DNA from: Luidia sarsii
Lineage: Eukaryota > Echinodermata > Asteroidea > Paxillosida > Luidiidae
Direction of reading: 5' to 3'
Length of the DNA stretch: 64,000 bases
NCBI GenBank assembly: GCA_949987565.1
Contig: OX465115.1
Coordinates: 13,014,583-13,078,582, forward strand
The translations under genes and the position numbers were made by a program. Shown here one piece after another: positions 33,305 to 45,481 of the stretch; position 1 is the stretch's first letter; the number at the start of each line of letters is the position of its first letter. A model generated the notes under the pieces. It was not told the DNA's origin, did no database searches, and saw only the letters and a list, made by a program, of their open reading frames with translations.

Positions 33305-34240
33305 AAAACCGAGCTCCCCCCAGAACGCCGTACAAAAACAGAATCCCCACTTTTGAGGCGAAAAATTCCACACCCGAAAGTATCTCAGATCTTGTAAATA
33401 TACTCCACGTTGTAGTCTGGATCTCTCAGATTCTTTTAATTTTTTTTCTAAGCCGATAAGATTTTCTTATAATTACCCCCCCCAAAAAAAAAAACAAAAA
33501 AAAACCAGGATGTGTGCTCATCCATCCCAAATTTCTGCAAGGAATTTGGAAGCATCGCTCCACTTCCATAGCCAAATACGGCCACATCTAAAGCCCATTA
33601 TGGTCTGAATTACAGACGAAATGGAATATTGAAACCAGTTAAATTAGACCCCAAAGGCTCATTATCAAAAAAACGTTGTGGGTCCACACTTTATGATAAT
33701 CAGCTCGGAGGAGCCATCTTGGATTCATTTAGAGTATTGCAGAGTGCAGCACACAAAATCCATCCAAGATGGCTCCGCCGAGCTGATTTTCATAAAGTGT
33801 GTACCCACAAAAAACATTTTAATAAGGGGTCTTTGGAGGCTAATTAACTGATACATTGTACAACAAGTGAAACTGGGGGTTCACTCTTCAATTTGGTATG
33901 TAATTTGGACCATATCTGGCTTTAAATGTGGCCCTATTTGGCTGTGGAAGTGGAGGGGTCCATCCCAAAATCCTTGCAGAAATTCGGCTCGGACGGCAAC
34001 ACATTTTGGGGGTGTTTTTTTCTAGGGGTAATTAGCAAAAAATCTAATTGGCTAAGAGCACTAAAATTGAAAAGAATCTAAGAGATAAAGGTCCAAACTA
34101 CAATTTTAAGTATAGCTACAAGAACTGAGAGACTTTTGGGCATGGGGTAATTGGCTTTGAAAGTGAGTGTTTTTGTACAGTGTTCAATGGGAGCTCGATT
34201 TAGTGTTCTGCACCCTGCAACCTTTCATCCGGCTCCGTCT
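33305..34240. mobile_element. ~0.9-kb foldback element
   Basis: The left arm (about 33305-33735) is the reverse complement of the right arm (about 33745-34225). Matching words: CACTTTATGATAATCAGCTC with GAGCTGATTTTCATAAAGTG, and CTTCCATAGCCAAATA with TATTTGGCTGTGGAAG. The arms have diverged by small indels. A right-arm-like copy stands alone at 13395-13905, and an end fragment at about 40450-40503. Confidence 0.8.
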
Positions 34241-34641
34241 GAGAGAGCGCCCTCTGGAATAGTTCCGTCACTAACTCGCGCCACCACATCACATTTCATG
34301 CAGACACCCATGTACTGATGGGTACAAGCACGCTGTATATTATGAATACATCGACCGGACACAAGTCCCACAACTTGTGACTTGACGTTCAATAACTTCT
34401 GCGGGAGGCTCTCTGGTTCGGTGACGGTATTGGAATTTGTTGCTTGAACCTTAATACTTTATAGATTCCTTTCAAAATAAGCGGAAAGATTACAGAAGAA
34501 TTGAAAAGACAGAACGTGAAGCGTCCATTGTTAGCGGTGTTTTGGGACTTATCTTGCTGATGGCATGAAGACTATTTTCTCCAATACTGATTTCCTGACC
34601 GTTTTCAGGTCACATCCATCCACTTCAATGCCATTTTTTAA

Positions 34642-35063
34642 AGGCCCAATAGAACATTGGGAAGATCGGAAAACATCGATGTCCACAGATTTTCCTTCTA
34701 ATTTACACAGTTTGTAGATGGTCGTGATAGAATCCTCATGTTAAAATCTTGCGGTCTGGGATGCTGTACTTTTCGAGAAATTTTCACTCAAACATCGAAA
34801 AAATACTTTATTACTCGCAAGTAATAGGCCTAAGCTATTTCATACATCTTCACTCAATCATCGACAAATACTTTATTACTCGCGAGTAACAGGCCTAAAC
34901 TATTTCAAACACTACAGAATGGTGCGTTAACCATGATTTTTGTTTGGATTTTTCTACTTTCTCAGATTACCATTTGAGCTAAAACCTTCACAGGATTTCT
35001 TTTTTGGAATGTACGCACAAACTGTGGCAATATTTTGACCTTTTCTGCTGTTGTATAGGGCCT
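34642..35063. mobile_element. TTAA-type MITE (AGGCCC ends)
   Basis: Starts AGGCCCAATAGAACATTGG after TTAA and ends GTTGTATAGGGCCT before TTAT. Internal words ACATCGATGTCCACAGATTT and GGGATGCTGTACTTTTC are shared with 46295-46656 and the split copy at 59695-60440. Confidence 0.82.
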
Positions 35064-35750
35064 TTATGGCGCCGCATCAAAAACCACTGACGAATTAATT
35101 GAACCAAAAGATGCCTATAAGAATGATTTATTTCAAGCATTTTACATTATGAATCCGCCATAATTACACAAACCATCAAAGCACGATAGAAATTAGCACA
35201 ACCCAAACCGCGCCATCAATGACCCAGACGATTAATTATCCATAACAGTACAAAAGCGTGAAGTCAATAAGGTTGTATTAATATGCAATTGATTTACGAA
35301 CCACTAAATCGACCCGACTAGCCAAATTAGAATCTTTGATTTCACAGCTCAATGTTTAAACAGTGCACTGCCACTATTGAAGCGAAACGAAGAGAAAAGC
35401 CTAATGATTTCAATTGGCTGACGACTGTTTAGTGAGCTGCTTTGTGGTAACTTCAGACACAACTTGTATAGGCGTTGGGGGGCGACGTGGCAGTACTTAT
35501 TCAGCACGGTAAAAGTATCATTCACGCGTGCTTGATTATTTCGTGTTTTCGATCATGCTGAATACAATCAGTTTTGAAACAAGTGTAACTGGCCCTGTAC
35601 CACATCTCAAAATTTACACTGCACGATATAAGTGCCACGAAATCCCTTTCAATTCCATCGTAACAGAACACCCAGCAACCACGGAACTATATACCCCTTT
35701 AATGTGACAACTCATTCGATTCCTAGGGATGTCGACAGAGCTCTCTCGGT
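35064..35750. other. Intergenic, no feature seen
   Basis: AT-rich unique sequence without coding signal. Confidence 0.5.
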
Positions 35751-36378
<628 letters not shown>

Positions 36379-36558
36379 GATAGCAACGTGTGCTATGGCT
36401 GGCTCTATCCCCAACCACTGGAAGCAAGCATTGGAGCAAGAAGCAAATTCCTATATGGTGGGGACAAAATGTCAAGGTCCTGTCTTTCGAAGCAGTTGCT
36501 TTTTATGCCAAGTTTTCAAATCGTTGCGAGCGTCTCTACAGCCATCTGCACCTTGATG

Positions 36559-37650
36559 CTAGTCTGCCTGTAGAGCAACGTTGACACGGGACTCGGGTTC
36601 CGGCACGGCGTTGCTCGTCTTGACACTGCCTCCCTGCTCCTGTTTCTTACCGGCACGCCGGTCTTTCTCCATCTTCCGCAGAGCCAGGAGCCCCACGTTG
36701 AGGACGATGGCCAGGGCGGCTATCCCGGCCGCCACCAGGAACGCGATGAACCAGGCGCGGCAGGCCGGGTGCGGGCCCACCGTCGGGGACGGGGTCGGGT
36801 CCGGCGGCCCCGCCGGCTCATTCTGCCCGGGATCAGCGGCGGCGGTCGGCGACTGCGACGGCGGCGGCGAGGTGGCCCCGGGGCTCGGTCGCACGCTGAC
36901 GGGGCCGAGCTGGCACGAACGCGCCTCCGCGGGGAACCTGGAGCTCTCGATCCGGCAGGTGAAGAGCAGGCCGTCGCTGGGCGCCGCGACGCCGGCGCCA
37001 AGGCGGAGCTCCCGCACCAGCAGGGCGTCGGCGGTCCGGACCTCCGACCACGTCCCGGAGACCGGGCCGCTCCCGGAGACCGTCATGACGACCTCGGGGT
37101 TGCCCGGCCGGCTCGAGCAGCGCAGAATCAGGGGGGCTCCCTCCAGCACCTCCACGGGTCCGCTGGGGGAGCAGGCCGGGCTGGCCTCGTCGGGGAAGTA
37201 CAGGACGTCCACGTCGACAGCCTGCGAGGACACCGTCACCCGAGAGCCGGGGGAGACGGGGTCGGTGCGGTTCAGGAGACACGTGTACCGGCCCCCGTCC
37301 GACGGCTCCACCGGGGCGACCGCTAGCCGGTGCTCCACGTCGCCCGAGACGTCGCCGCGCCCCGGCAGCGAGGTCACCTCCAGCGAGTAGCGGGCGGCCG
37401 CGTTATACGGGTCGACGAGCCGGCCGCCGGCAGAGACGACCCCGGCCCCGTGCATCCAGACCACGGTGAAGTTGGCCGAGGCCATCAGTCCGGCGGTCTG
37501 GCACCGGAGCTCCAAGCGGCCGCCGGCCTCGATCTCTCCCGCCACGGCGCTGGACACGATCGCGATGTCCTCGCCGGCGGCTTGCGACGGACCGACGTGG
37601 CAGAGAGCGATCGCTGCGAGGAGCAGCACCGAAGCCTTCATGACACTCAT
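36559..37650 (-). CDS. Intronless two-Ig transmembrane receptor-like protein
   Basis: 363 codons from the ATG at 37648-37650, which opens a signal peptide (1-24). In-frame ATGs at 37677 and 37641 are alternatives that change only the signal-peptide length. Ig domain 1: Cys50, Trp65, Cys124 in DGGRYTC. Domain 2: PACSPSGP (Cys160), Cys178, Cys232 in FTC, and SCQLGPVSV (Cys246). A Pro/Ser-rich stalk (about 255-295) leads to a membrane segment starting ACRAWFIAF and a 39-residue basic tail without tyrosine. Distances between the six domain cysteines match the gene at 16847-18052 almost residue for residue. The coding region is strongly GC-rich. No introns. Function unknown. Confidence 0.85.
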   Translation of the reverse strand: MSVMKASVLLLAAIALCHVGPSQAAGEDIAIVSSAVAGEIEAGGRLELRCQTAGLMASANFTVVWMHGAGVVSAGGRLVDPYNAAARYSLEVTSLPGRGDVSGDVEHRLAVAPVEPSDGGRYTCLLNRTDPVSPGSRVTVSSQAVDVDVLYFPDEASPACSPSGPVEVLEGAPLILRCSSRPGNPEVVMTVSGSGPVSGTWSEVRTADALLVRELRLGAGVAAPSDGLLFTCRIESSRFPAEARSCQLGPVSVRPSPGATSPPPSQSPTAAADPGQNEPAGPPDPTPSPTVGPHPACRAWFIAFLVAAGIAALAIVLNVGLLALRKMEKDRRAGKKQEQGGSVKTSNAVPEPESRVNVALQAD

Positions 37651-37739
37651 GTCGCTGTCGTCTTCTCTCCTCCTCATCTCGTAATCTCGTAATCTACTCG
37701 GGGTACTAGAAGGATACACTGGCACCTTTTGGTTGTTAA

Positions 37740-38735
37740 AGTAGGCAAGAGTTTGTGCAACAGAAATGACTCGACGGAATTCTTTTTTTTTGGGGGGGGC
37801 TTATTCACTTCCTTAAGCGTCGTTTCGCAATTTGCAGTCTGGCCGTTTTGTATAAGGGGAAAACACAGCACTGCGTACAGTGTTGTCTGGGCTAGCCAAT
37901 CGAAACCAGAAAGTGAACACCCTTTCGCTTCTATCACGTGTGTGTTTGCGTGTGTGTGTGCGTGGGGGGGGGGATATGTCGAACCCTTCACGGTTGAATG
38001 AAGATATTGCCCCCATTGCCTATTCAAAAACCTATAGCCAAGCACAATTACGCACATATTTTCTGCCGTGTTATCGCCCTACCTCGTCGTGAGCTCATTG
38101 TGTCCACAATCACATTCATATTTAGATTTGTCACGGTCCGCTGCCCGCGACGAATGCAAACTAACTCGAAAAATAATACCGGCCCATCCCATAAACAAGA
38201 AGATAAAATCAAATGTCTTTGTTGTAGTTTCAGGGAAAATTCAAGGTTCAGTTTCTCCATTCACTTCTTTCACTCAGAAGCGAACCAGAAGAGTTTAACA
38301 AAAAAGGGCTTATGTGCGGCTATGTTGATTCATTTAACCCCCCCCAACCAAAAAAAATTAAATGACAGATCTGAATGTGGTGAAGAAAAAACGAATTACA
38401 CGAATACAAGTTTATGAAATGAAGCCTTAAACAGAGAATAAGCTCGAGTCATTTTGTTTTCGTCGAAATCTTCTTGCTTGTAATAAAAAATGACCCCAAA
38501 ACCCATCAGCTTACAGATCGCATCGCCAAAAGCCCCTCCCTCCTGATCCTTTTTAAGAGAACTGAGACGAGACAATGTTTCGGGGAACATGGGAGAACAA
38601 GGCTACATGCAAATAAACCCTTTGTGTAGAACAACATTTACAGCTGAGATCCCTTCAATATACGTACCACATTTGTACCTCGATTTATTTTCTCTGTGAT
38701 TGCCATGGGTACTCAACTTTATTTGGCTTTTCTTC
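37740..38735. other. Intergenic upstream of the Ig gene at 36559-37650
   Basis: T- and G-runs near 37783-37799, a short (GT)n/G-run at 37940-37974, otherwise nothing recognisable. Confidence 0.5.
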
Positions 38736-38741
38736 ATCTTT

Positions 38742-39672
38742 TTCTTCTCCTCCTTCTTCGCCACCTCCTCCTTATTGTCCTTCTCCTTTTCCCTTTCCTT
38801 CTCCTTCTCCTTCTCCTCCCCTCCTTCTCCTTCTCATTTTCCTTTTCCCTTTCCTCCTCCTTCTCCTTCTCCTTCTCTTTCTCCTTCTCCTTTTCCTTTT
38901 CCTTCTCCTTTTCCTTCTCCTTCTCCTTCTCCTCCTTCTCCTTCTCCTTCTCCTTTTCCTTGTCCTTCTCCTTTTCCTTATCCCTTTCCTCCTCCTTCTC
39001 ATCATCCTCCCTCTCCTTCTCCTTCTCCTTCTCCTTCTCCATCTCCTTTTCCCTTTCCTTGTCCTTCTCCTCCTTTTCCTTTTCCTTCTACTTCTTCTTC
39101 TTCTCCTCCGCCTTTACCTTCTCCTTCCCCTCCTCCTTCTTTGCTTTCCTCTATCCTCCTTCTCCTTCTCCTTCTCCTCATTTTCCTTTTCCTTTTACTT
39201 TTCCTTCTCCTTATTATTCTCCACCTTTACCTTCTCCTTCCCCTCCTCTTTTTTGCTGTCCCCTTCTCCTCCTCCTTCCCCTTCTCCTTCTCCTTTTTTT
39301 CTTTCCCCTTCTCCTCCTCCTCCTTCTTTTCCTTTTCCCCCTCCTACTTCTACTTCTCCTTCTCCTTATACTTCTTTCCTTTCCCCTATCCTGCTCCTCT
39401 TGCTCATTCTCCTCCTCCTCCTCCTTCTCATTCTCCTTCTCCTCCTTCTTTTCCTTCTCCCCCTCCTACTTCTCCTTCTCCTTCTCCTCCTACTTCTTTC
39501 CTTTCCCCTATCCTCCTCCTTTTGCTCATTCTCCTCCTCCTCCTCCTTCTCATTCGCCTTCTCCTCCTCCTCCTCCTCCTCCTCCTCGTTCTCATTCTCC
39601 TTCTCCTCCTTCTCCTCCTGCTCCTCCTGCTCCTCCTGCTCCTCCTCCTTCTCCTCCTCCTCCTTCTCCTTC
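38742..39672. repeat. ~930-bp polypyrimidine (TCC/TTC)n tract
   Basis: Almost unbroken C/T on the plus strand, built from TCCTTC, CTCCTT and TTTTCC words. It keeps several frames open on both strands, giving Ser/Phe/Pro or Arg/Glu/Lys proteins that are not credible genes. Confidence 0.97.
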
Positions 39673-40855
39673 TAATAAATGCCAAAAAACCCTTTCGTGT
39701 TGTCAGCACGGTTTAGGATTCTGACTCTGTTTTAGAACAGTCATAGTACTGTAAGGTGAGAGATGGAAACAGGAAAGATGAAATAGACTATGACTAAAAA
39801 AAAAGCGGATGACGACAGACAACTCACGTGTTCCGAAGGGAGGAAAGGGCGATATAAGATTTCAATCGATTCACGAAATGGGAAACATTACCTGCATGTC
39901 ACGAGTTGCCAGAAAGAACAACTGGAGGAGATTTAGAACACGCCCACTGTCCCACAATTAGATGTAATGGAATTTATTTTTAGAATTACATTTGGAAAGT
40001 GTTTTCAGTTTATCTTTGGTGGAACAATCCACGTCCTTTTTAAACATCGTTTTGTATTTCCGATGTAAGTGACAATCGGGCGTAATGTGAATGGGGAAAT
40101 GTACAGCTCAAAGTTTGTTGAATGCGAAAACAAAATGAAATGCAGTCTGAAGCCTAAATCTCTAATATCCAATTTTAAGTGTGAAATAAAGGCATAAACA
40201 ATTTCTGTTCATCATTAGTGTGTTTATTTGACCCCCCCCCCCAAAAAAAGACCCCCCCCCCCCTCCCCGTTGCAGTTTCGTTTGTAGTTCAAATTCCCTG
40301 ACGTACACAGAAGCACAGGAAAAAGGCCTCGCGAAATGACGTCGCAGCACCGCGTACTATTATCAGAATTATCTGCGCGTTCGCATCGTATACACATGAG
40401 TATGTGCGACACACACGACACGACCTGCCGAACGTTTAGGTGTGGAATACTCGACTTTGAAAGTGAGTGGTTTTGTACAGTGTTCAATGGGAGCTCGATC
40501 TAGTGACCCGCTCCCTTGGGACTCGTTGGTGCCGCCAGAGCGCCCTCAGCGGTCGAACGATGGCAAGGGCTCGGCTGAGAGGTCCGCGGCCGAGATTCTA
40601 GTTCCCGGGGGGGGGGGGCAGGGGAGCGATCAGCACGGCATCGACCCCGCGGTTGATGTGGCCACGAAGCGCGTGGAGCCGTCCGTCGTATAATAGGGTT
40701 ATCATCACGCCAAGACAGCACAGGTCAACGCGTTCATTACGGTACCCGACCTTCCTCCAGAATCGATCGGGGAATCTCCACGCTGCAAACGCCAGAGGGC
40801 TCTTCGGCCGAAGGTATAGGCCTACAGTGAAGCTGAAACAGGGGCCTCCGCCGTA
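39673..40855. other. Intergenic, no gene seen
   Basis: Contains C-runs at 40231-40262, a foldback-element end at about 40450-40503 and a G-run at 40609-40618. No supported coding region. Confidence 0.5.
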
Positions 40856-40859
40856 TGGT

Positions 40860-40891
40860 CGCTCGGACTCGGACTCGGGCTCGGGCTCGGG

Positions 40892-40938
<47 letters not shown>

Positions 40939-40945
40939 ACTCGGA

Positions 40946-41001
<56 letters not shown>

Positions 41002-41087
41002 TGGGCTCGGGCTCGGACGCGGCCTGAGACTCGGACTCGGACTCCTACTCGGACTCGGACCCGGACTCGGACTCGGGCTCGGGCTCT

Positions 41088-41163
<76 letters not shown>

Positions 41164-41323
41164 TGGGCTCGGGCTCGGGCTTGGGCTCGGGCTCGGACGC
41201 GGCCTGAGACTCGGACCCGGACTCGGACTCGGACTCGGACTCGGACTCGGGCTCGGGCTCGGGCTCGGGCTCGGACTCGGACTCGGACTCGGACTCGGAC
41301 TCGGACTCGGACTCGGACTCGGA

Positions 41324-41379
<56 letters not shown>

Positions 41380-41465
41380 TGGGCTCGGGCTCGGACGCGG
41401 CCTGAGACTCGGACTCGGACTCCTACTCGGACTCGGACCCGGACTCGGACTCGGGCTCGGGCTCT

Positions 41466-41553
<88 letters not shown>

Positions 41554-42016
41554 TGGGCTCGGGCTCGGGCTTGGGCTCGGGCTCGGACGCGGCCTGAGAC
41601 TCGGACCCGGACTCGGACTCGGACTCGGACTCGGACTCGGGCTCGGGCTCGGGCTCGGGCTCGGACTCGGACTCGGACTCGGACTCGGACTCGGACTCGG
41701 ACTCGGACTCGGACTCGGACTCGGACTCGGACTCGGACTCGGACTCGGACCCCTACTCGGACTCGGACTCGGACTCGGACTCGGACTCGGACTCGGACTC
41801 GGACTCGGACTCGGACCCCTACTCGGACTCAGACTCGGACTCGGACTCGGACTCGGACTCGGACTCGGACTCGGACCCCTACTCGGACTCGGACTCGGAC
41901 TCGGACTCGGACTCGGACTCGGACTCGGACTCGGACTCGGACTCGGACTCGGACTCGGACTCGGACTCGGACTCGGACTCGGACTCGGACTCGGACTCGG
42001 ACTCGGACTCGGACTC
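40860..42016. repeat. CTCGGG/CTCGGA hexamer array with higher-order units
   Basis: About 190 hexamers, mostly CTCGGG in the left part and CTCGGA in the right. The marker GACGCGGCCTGAGAC occurs at about 41016, 41196, 41394 and 41586 and is followed alternately by two different contexts, giving a ~380-bp two-part higher-order repeat. Every unit has a CpG. The Ser-Pro or Arg-Thr frames are artefacts. Confidence 0.97.
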
Positions 42017-42029
42017 GAAATTTGAAATT

Positions 42030-42145
42030 TTGCTCTTCTCGACGTGATTTCTAGTGCGGACGTCTTAACCACTTGACCACCGAGCTGGTCGAGGTCGTGT
42101 GGCGGATTTCAATATTGTACAGCGGTGGGTACCGCGTTGCATCAC
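42030..42145 (-). mobile_element. tRNA-Ser-like SINE copy, reverse orientation
   Basis: On the minus strand, GATGCAACGCGGTACCC, CCGCCACACGACCTCGACC, TGGTCAAGTGG and CGCACTAGAAATC match the copy at 2435-2600 in order. The B box end is lost. It abuts the CTCGGA hexamer array. Confidence 0.7.
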
Positions 42146-42180
42146 AGATATAACATAATGTTTGCGTGGAGGAGAATGTA

Positions 42181-42323
42181 ATTCAATGAGGTTTTGCCCT
42201 TGCTCGACGTGATAAACACTGAGTGCTCAGTGCTTTGCCAGGAGCCTGAAATATTTTTATCTTTTTGTTATCTTATTTTGTTATATATTTATCACGTCGA
42301 GCAAGGGCAAAACCTCATTGAAT
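42181..42323. repeat. Inverted repeat with ~35-bp perfect arms
   Basis: ATTCAATGAGGTTTTGCCC and TTGCTCGACGTGATAAA on the left are matched by the inverted sequence at 42289-42323. A related single arm with CACTGAGTGCTCAGTGCTTTG lies at about 21340-21395. No gene is seen in 42330-43080. Confidence 0.88.
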
Positions 42324-43167
42324 CCCAAAAATACAGTTGTCACAAATCTCAAGGGCTTGTAGTTCCAATCTCTGCCGGACACTCCTCAAAGACACTTCCT
42401 TTGCGAAAGGTCCCGCTCAATGTATAAGACTCTATTAATTCTATTTCCCTATTTACTGATTTTTCTTTAAAAAGTACACGTACTGCGGCGTTAGAATGCG
42501 GGCCTTATTAGAGGCAAGGCTTTTGGAAATTCCCATTTGTGATGCAAGAATGGCACTGGCTTCGCGCGTGTGAACTCCGACCCGAACATCAGCAAATGTT
42601 TTTGTGTGCCGCACTTTGCATTGTCTGAGAAACGCAAACTGGGTTTTGGGGTGGGTCTCCACCTGAAGTGATAAAGGGGTAATGTATAGCTCCAACAAGC
42701 TGCCGCAAGCGATGGCACATACCCTGAATGCATATATTCTAAGGCCTTTGTGTGGAGCTACTTGGCACATGCAAAGTCGACAAGGAAATAGATTCACCAT
42801 CGGTGTCACATGAGTACTACACAAATGCATGTTACATGATGATGAGTTGACACGACACGAGTTGCAGTAAACATGTATTATATCACAGCGATGTTCATAC
42901 TGCACTCTATGAAGTTTTGTGCTGTATTTCGATCAACTTTTGGATCATCGTTGATCTATTTCGATTTGATGATTATAATTGTCTAAATTGGGTTGGTCGA
43001 ATTCATTCCCGAACCTTTAATATATGTGTGGAAAAACGAGCCTGGACAAGCATTCGGCAAACACTATGAATTATTGGTCGATTTGTTTTTTACAGAGTAA
43101 TTGGTATCGTTCATTTAATATACATCTATACACAAGGAATAAGGTGAGCTCATAAGATCATTAATAT

Positions 43168-43396
43168 GTGACCCGGCACAACGGCATGAGGAATGTCCCA
43201 CCAAAACACTTTTTGAGTAAACAACGCCTGAAGTTTTTTTTTTCGGAATTTTTTTCATTTTTTTTTTCGGAAATTGTAAGTATAAGAGGATATTATATTT
43301 TGACATCATTTGAAAGCTAATGGTATACTCTTTCACATCATTAAAGCTCAAAATCTTAAAAGTCGGGTTATTTCTCATTATGCTGTGCCGGGTCAC
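43168..43396. mobile_element. GTGACCCGG-type MITE, shortened
   Basis: Both ends are present, about 229 bp; flanked by ATAT on both sides. Sits in duplication copy A at the point where copy B has a TTAA-type element. Confidence 0.88.
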
Positions 43397-43678
43397 ATAT
43401 ATTATTGTCGATGTGTAACTATGATAAAATGGTAAAAACAATATGGTGAAAGATGATACGAATATGTTACAAAAATGTTACAATTGTTCGGCATTGCCAC
43501 ATGGGAATCTTAGAGTTCCGGAGCACTCTATCATTAGTTGGTCGAGAGGGGATGATATCATTCAATTTAGAATAAGCTTTCAGATCTCTCGCAAATTTAA
43601 GGCACAGCTCTCCCAATGGTTGTATGCCGAGGGTATCTAATGCATGTTGGTATACTGATAATAATTGGGCCCTAATAT

Positions 43679-44116
43679 GTGACGCGGCACAGCGACATGA
43701 GGAATATCCCACCAAAACACTTTTCGAGAAAACAACGCCTGAAGTCAAAGTATCTTCTCAATTCGAAAAAAAAAAAATCCATTTTTTTTTTTTTTGTATT
43801 TTTAGTTAATGTATTGGAAGATATCAAAATGATTTTTCCGAAATCCGTCTCTAAATACGAGTTTGTGTACTGTTTTCATGAAAATGTTAAGTTCCTGCCT
43901 TTTTGAATGGCCGCTTTCGAGGAGTTAGAATAGCGCTGGTATATTGTGTCTGGTGCCAAACGAACGAGCGAAGTCCCCTTGTACTATTTACAACAAAGTC
44001 CACACGGAAATAATTTTGATATGATTTGAAAGCTAATGGTATACTCTTTCACATCATTAGAAAATCTCAACATCTCAAAAGTGGGGGTTATTCCTCATTA
44101 TGCTGTGCCGGGTCAC
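43679..44116. mobile_element. GTGACCCGG-type MITE
   Basis: About 438 bp with both inverted ends (left end has one change, GTGACGCGG). ATAT on both sides. Confidence 0.9.
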
Positions 44117-44462
44117 ATATAAGTTTGAGTGAACGTTTCTCTACACGAAGATTATAGCACGAATTTGAGTTATTCCGCCATTCCAGCGTGGAACAGCATA
44201 ACACCACAAGGGGCCGCAGATGGTCTGCCCTTTATATACTGCGAGTAGGTCCTCTACCGATAATCAATGGCCTTTCAGAACACGGATCATGTACAATCGC
44301 CCATTTGCTCCTTGCAATATTGAATAAGTAATATAGTCCAACTTGAGATCCTAAAGACAATCTTCGTATCCTGGATAACATGTGGTGTAGATTCTATATT
44401 GACATACAAATAATAAAATAATCCGTCTAACTTACTTACTTACTAACTTACTTACTTAATAG

Positions 44463-44790
44463 GTCCAGTCAAATTTTCTGTGCAATTTTGTTCAAAACTT
44501 TTCAAACTTTTCAATTTTCTGTGCAATTTTGTTCAAAACTTTTCAAAATTTACAATTTTCTGTGCAATTTTTTTGAAAACTTTTCAAAATTTACAATTTT
44601 CTGTGCAATTTTGTTCAAAACTTTTCAAAATTTACAATTTTCTGAGCAATTTTGTTCAAAACTTTTCCAAATTTACAATTGTCTTTGCCAATTTGTTGAA
44701 AACTTTACAAAATTTAGAATTTACTTTGCAATTTTGTTCGAAACTTTTCAAAATTTAGAATTGTACTTTGCCATTTTGTTCAAAACTGTT
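44463..44790. repeat. ~46-bp tandem array
   Basis: About seven units of a word like TTTCTGTGCAATTTTGTTC plus AAAACTTTTCAAAATTTACAA. A single diverged unit sits at the matching place in copy B (about 47325-47370), so the array expanded after the segmental duplication. Confidence 0.85.
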
Positions 44791-45054
44791 CAAACCAATT
44801 CGTATACTTGTAGTTGTGGCCACCATTACGCACCTTGTTCAAAAGCAATGCCACAATGCCATGACAGTGTTCGTGTGCGGATAAACACCCTAGAGCGAAT
44901 TAAAGGCAAAACAGTGCAGTTCTGTAAGCTGATTTCATTGTATCAAAAGGCGTATTTTCATCTTCTCGAAAGCCAGAAATTATCTGGGTCCCCCATTCAC
45001 CCCCCCCCCCATTTTTAGTCATCATTTCCTTCGGTCTAAAATGTCGGCTAATTC

Positions 45055-45481
45055 CTATTGGAGATCGATCTCGTCCCAGTTTCCCAAAGGGTCTGACCGG
45101 AACTGCGATGACGTGGAGGCCCCGGATTCGATCTCATCGTAGACGTGCTTCTCCGTCAGAGGGACGGGCGGAGTGACGACCTCGTACCCGCCGTCATCCG
45201 GGTGAGCGATCCCTAGCTCGTGCCGAGAATTGCTCTCTCCCTCGGCGCGGCTCTGGCCCTCCGGTGATATCCAGAATCGACGGCGGCAGACGAGAGCACA
45301 GAGGAGGAGGAGGAGGAGGAGGAGACCTACGGTTACAAGTTAAGGTGGCATTACCGTCAATGACAGGATTAATGGGGGTAATCTCAAGTTTATCTATCAC
45401 CTGACAATGGACAGGCAGCGCCAGATGGAGGACGACCAAGACGAAGAGACCATGGCGACCGATGTTCGTCATCACCTTCAT
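45055..45481 (-). pseudogene. Deleted copy of the two-Ig receptor gene
   Basis: Close paralogue of the gene at 48977-50254 that has lost most of its ectodomain. The ATG at 45479-45481, the signal peptide and the start of Ig domain 1 up to its first Cys are kept. The sequence then jumps at about 45335-45340 directly to the membrane-segment region; about 810 bp, measured on the intact gene, are missing. The junction has a 2-3 base overlap and shifts the frame, so the remaining tail is not read in phase. In its own frame that tail still shows RHELGIAHPDDGG, HVYDEIES and STSSQF, ending at a TAG at 45055-45057. A further shift lies beyond. A short secreted product is possible but unlikely to be functional. 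Confidence 0.85.

Noticed and set aside
38696..39724. 340-residue Ser/Phe/Pro open frames and minus-strand Arg/Glu/Lys frames
   Set aside because: Products of a pure C/T tract, open in several frames at once.
40822..42072. Long open frames of Ser-Pro (minus) and Arg-Thr/Arg-Ala (plus) dipeptides
   Set aside because: They exist only because the hexamer array has no stops in these frames. No signal peptide, domain or splice context.
44480..45018. Overlapping frames of 92 and 176 codons rich in Phe, Asn and Lys
   Set aside because: Both lie on the 46-bp tandem array that expanded in duplication copy A; the matching place in copy B has no such frame.
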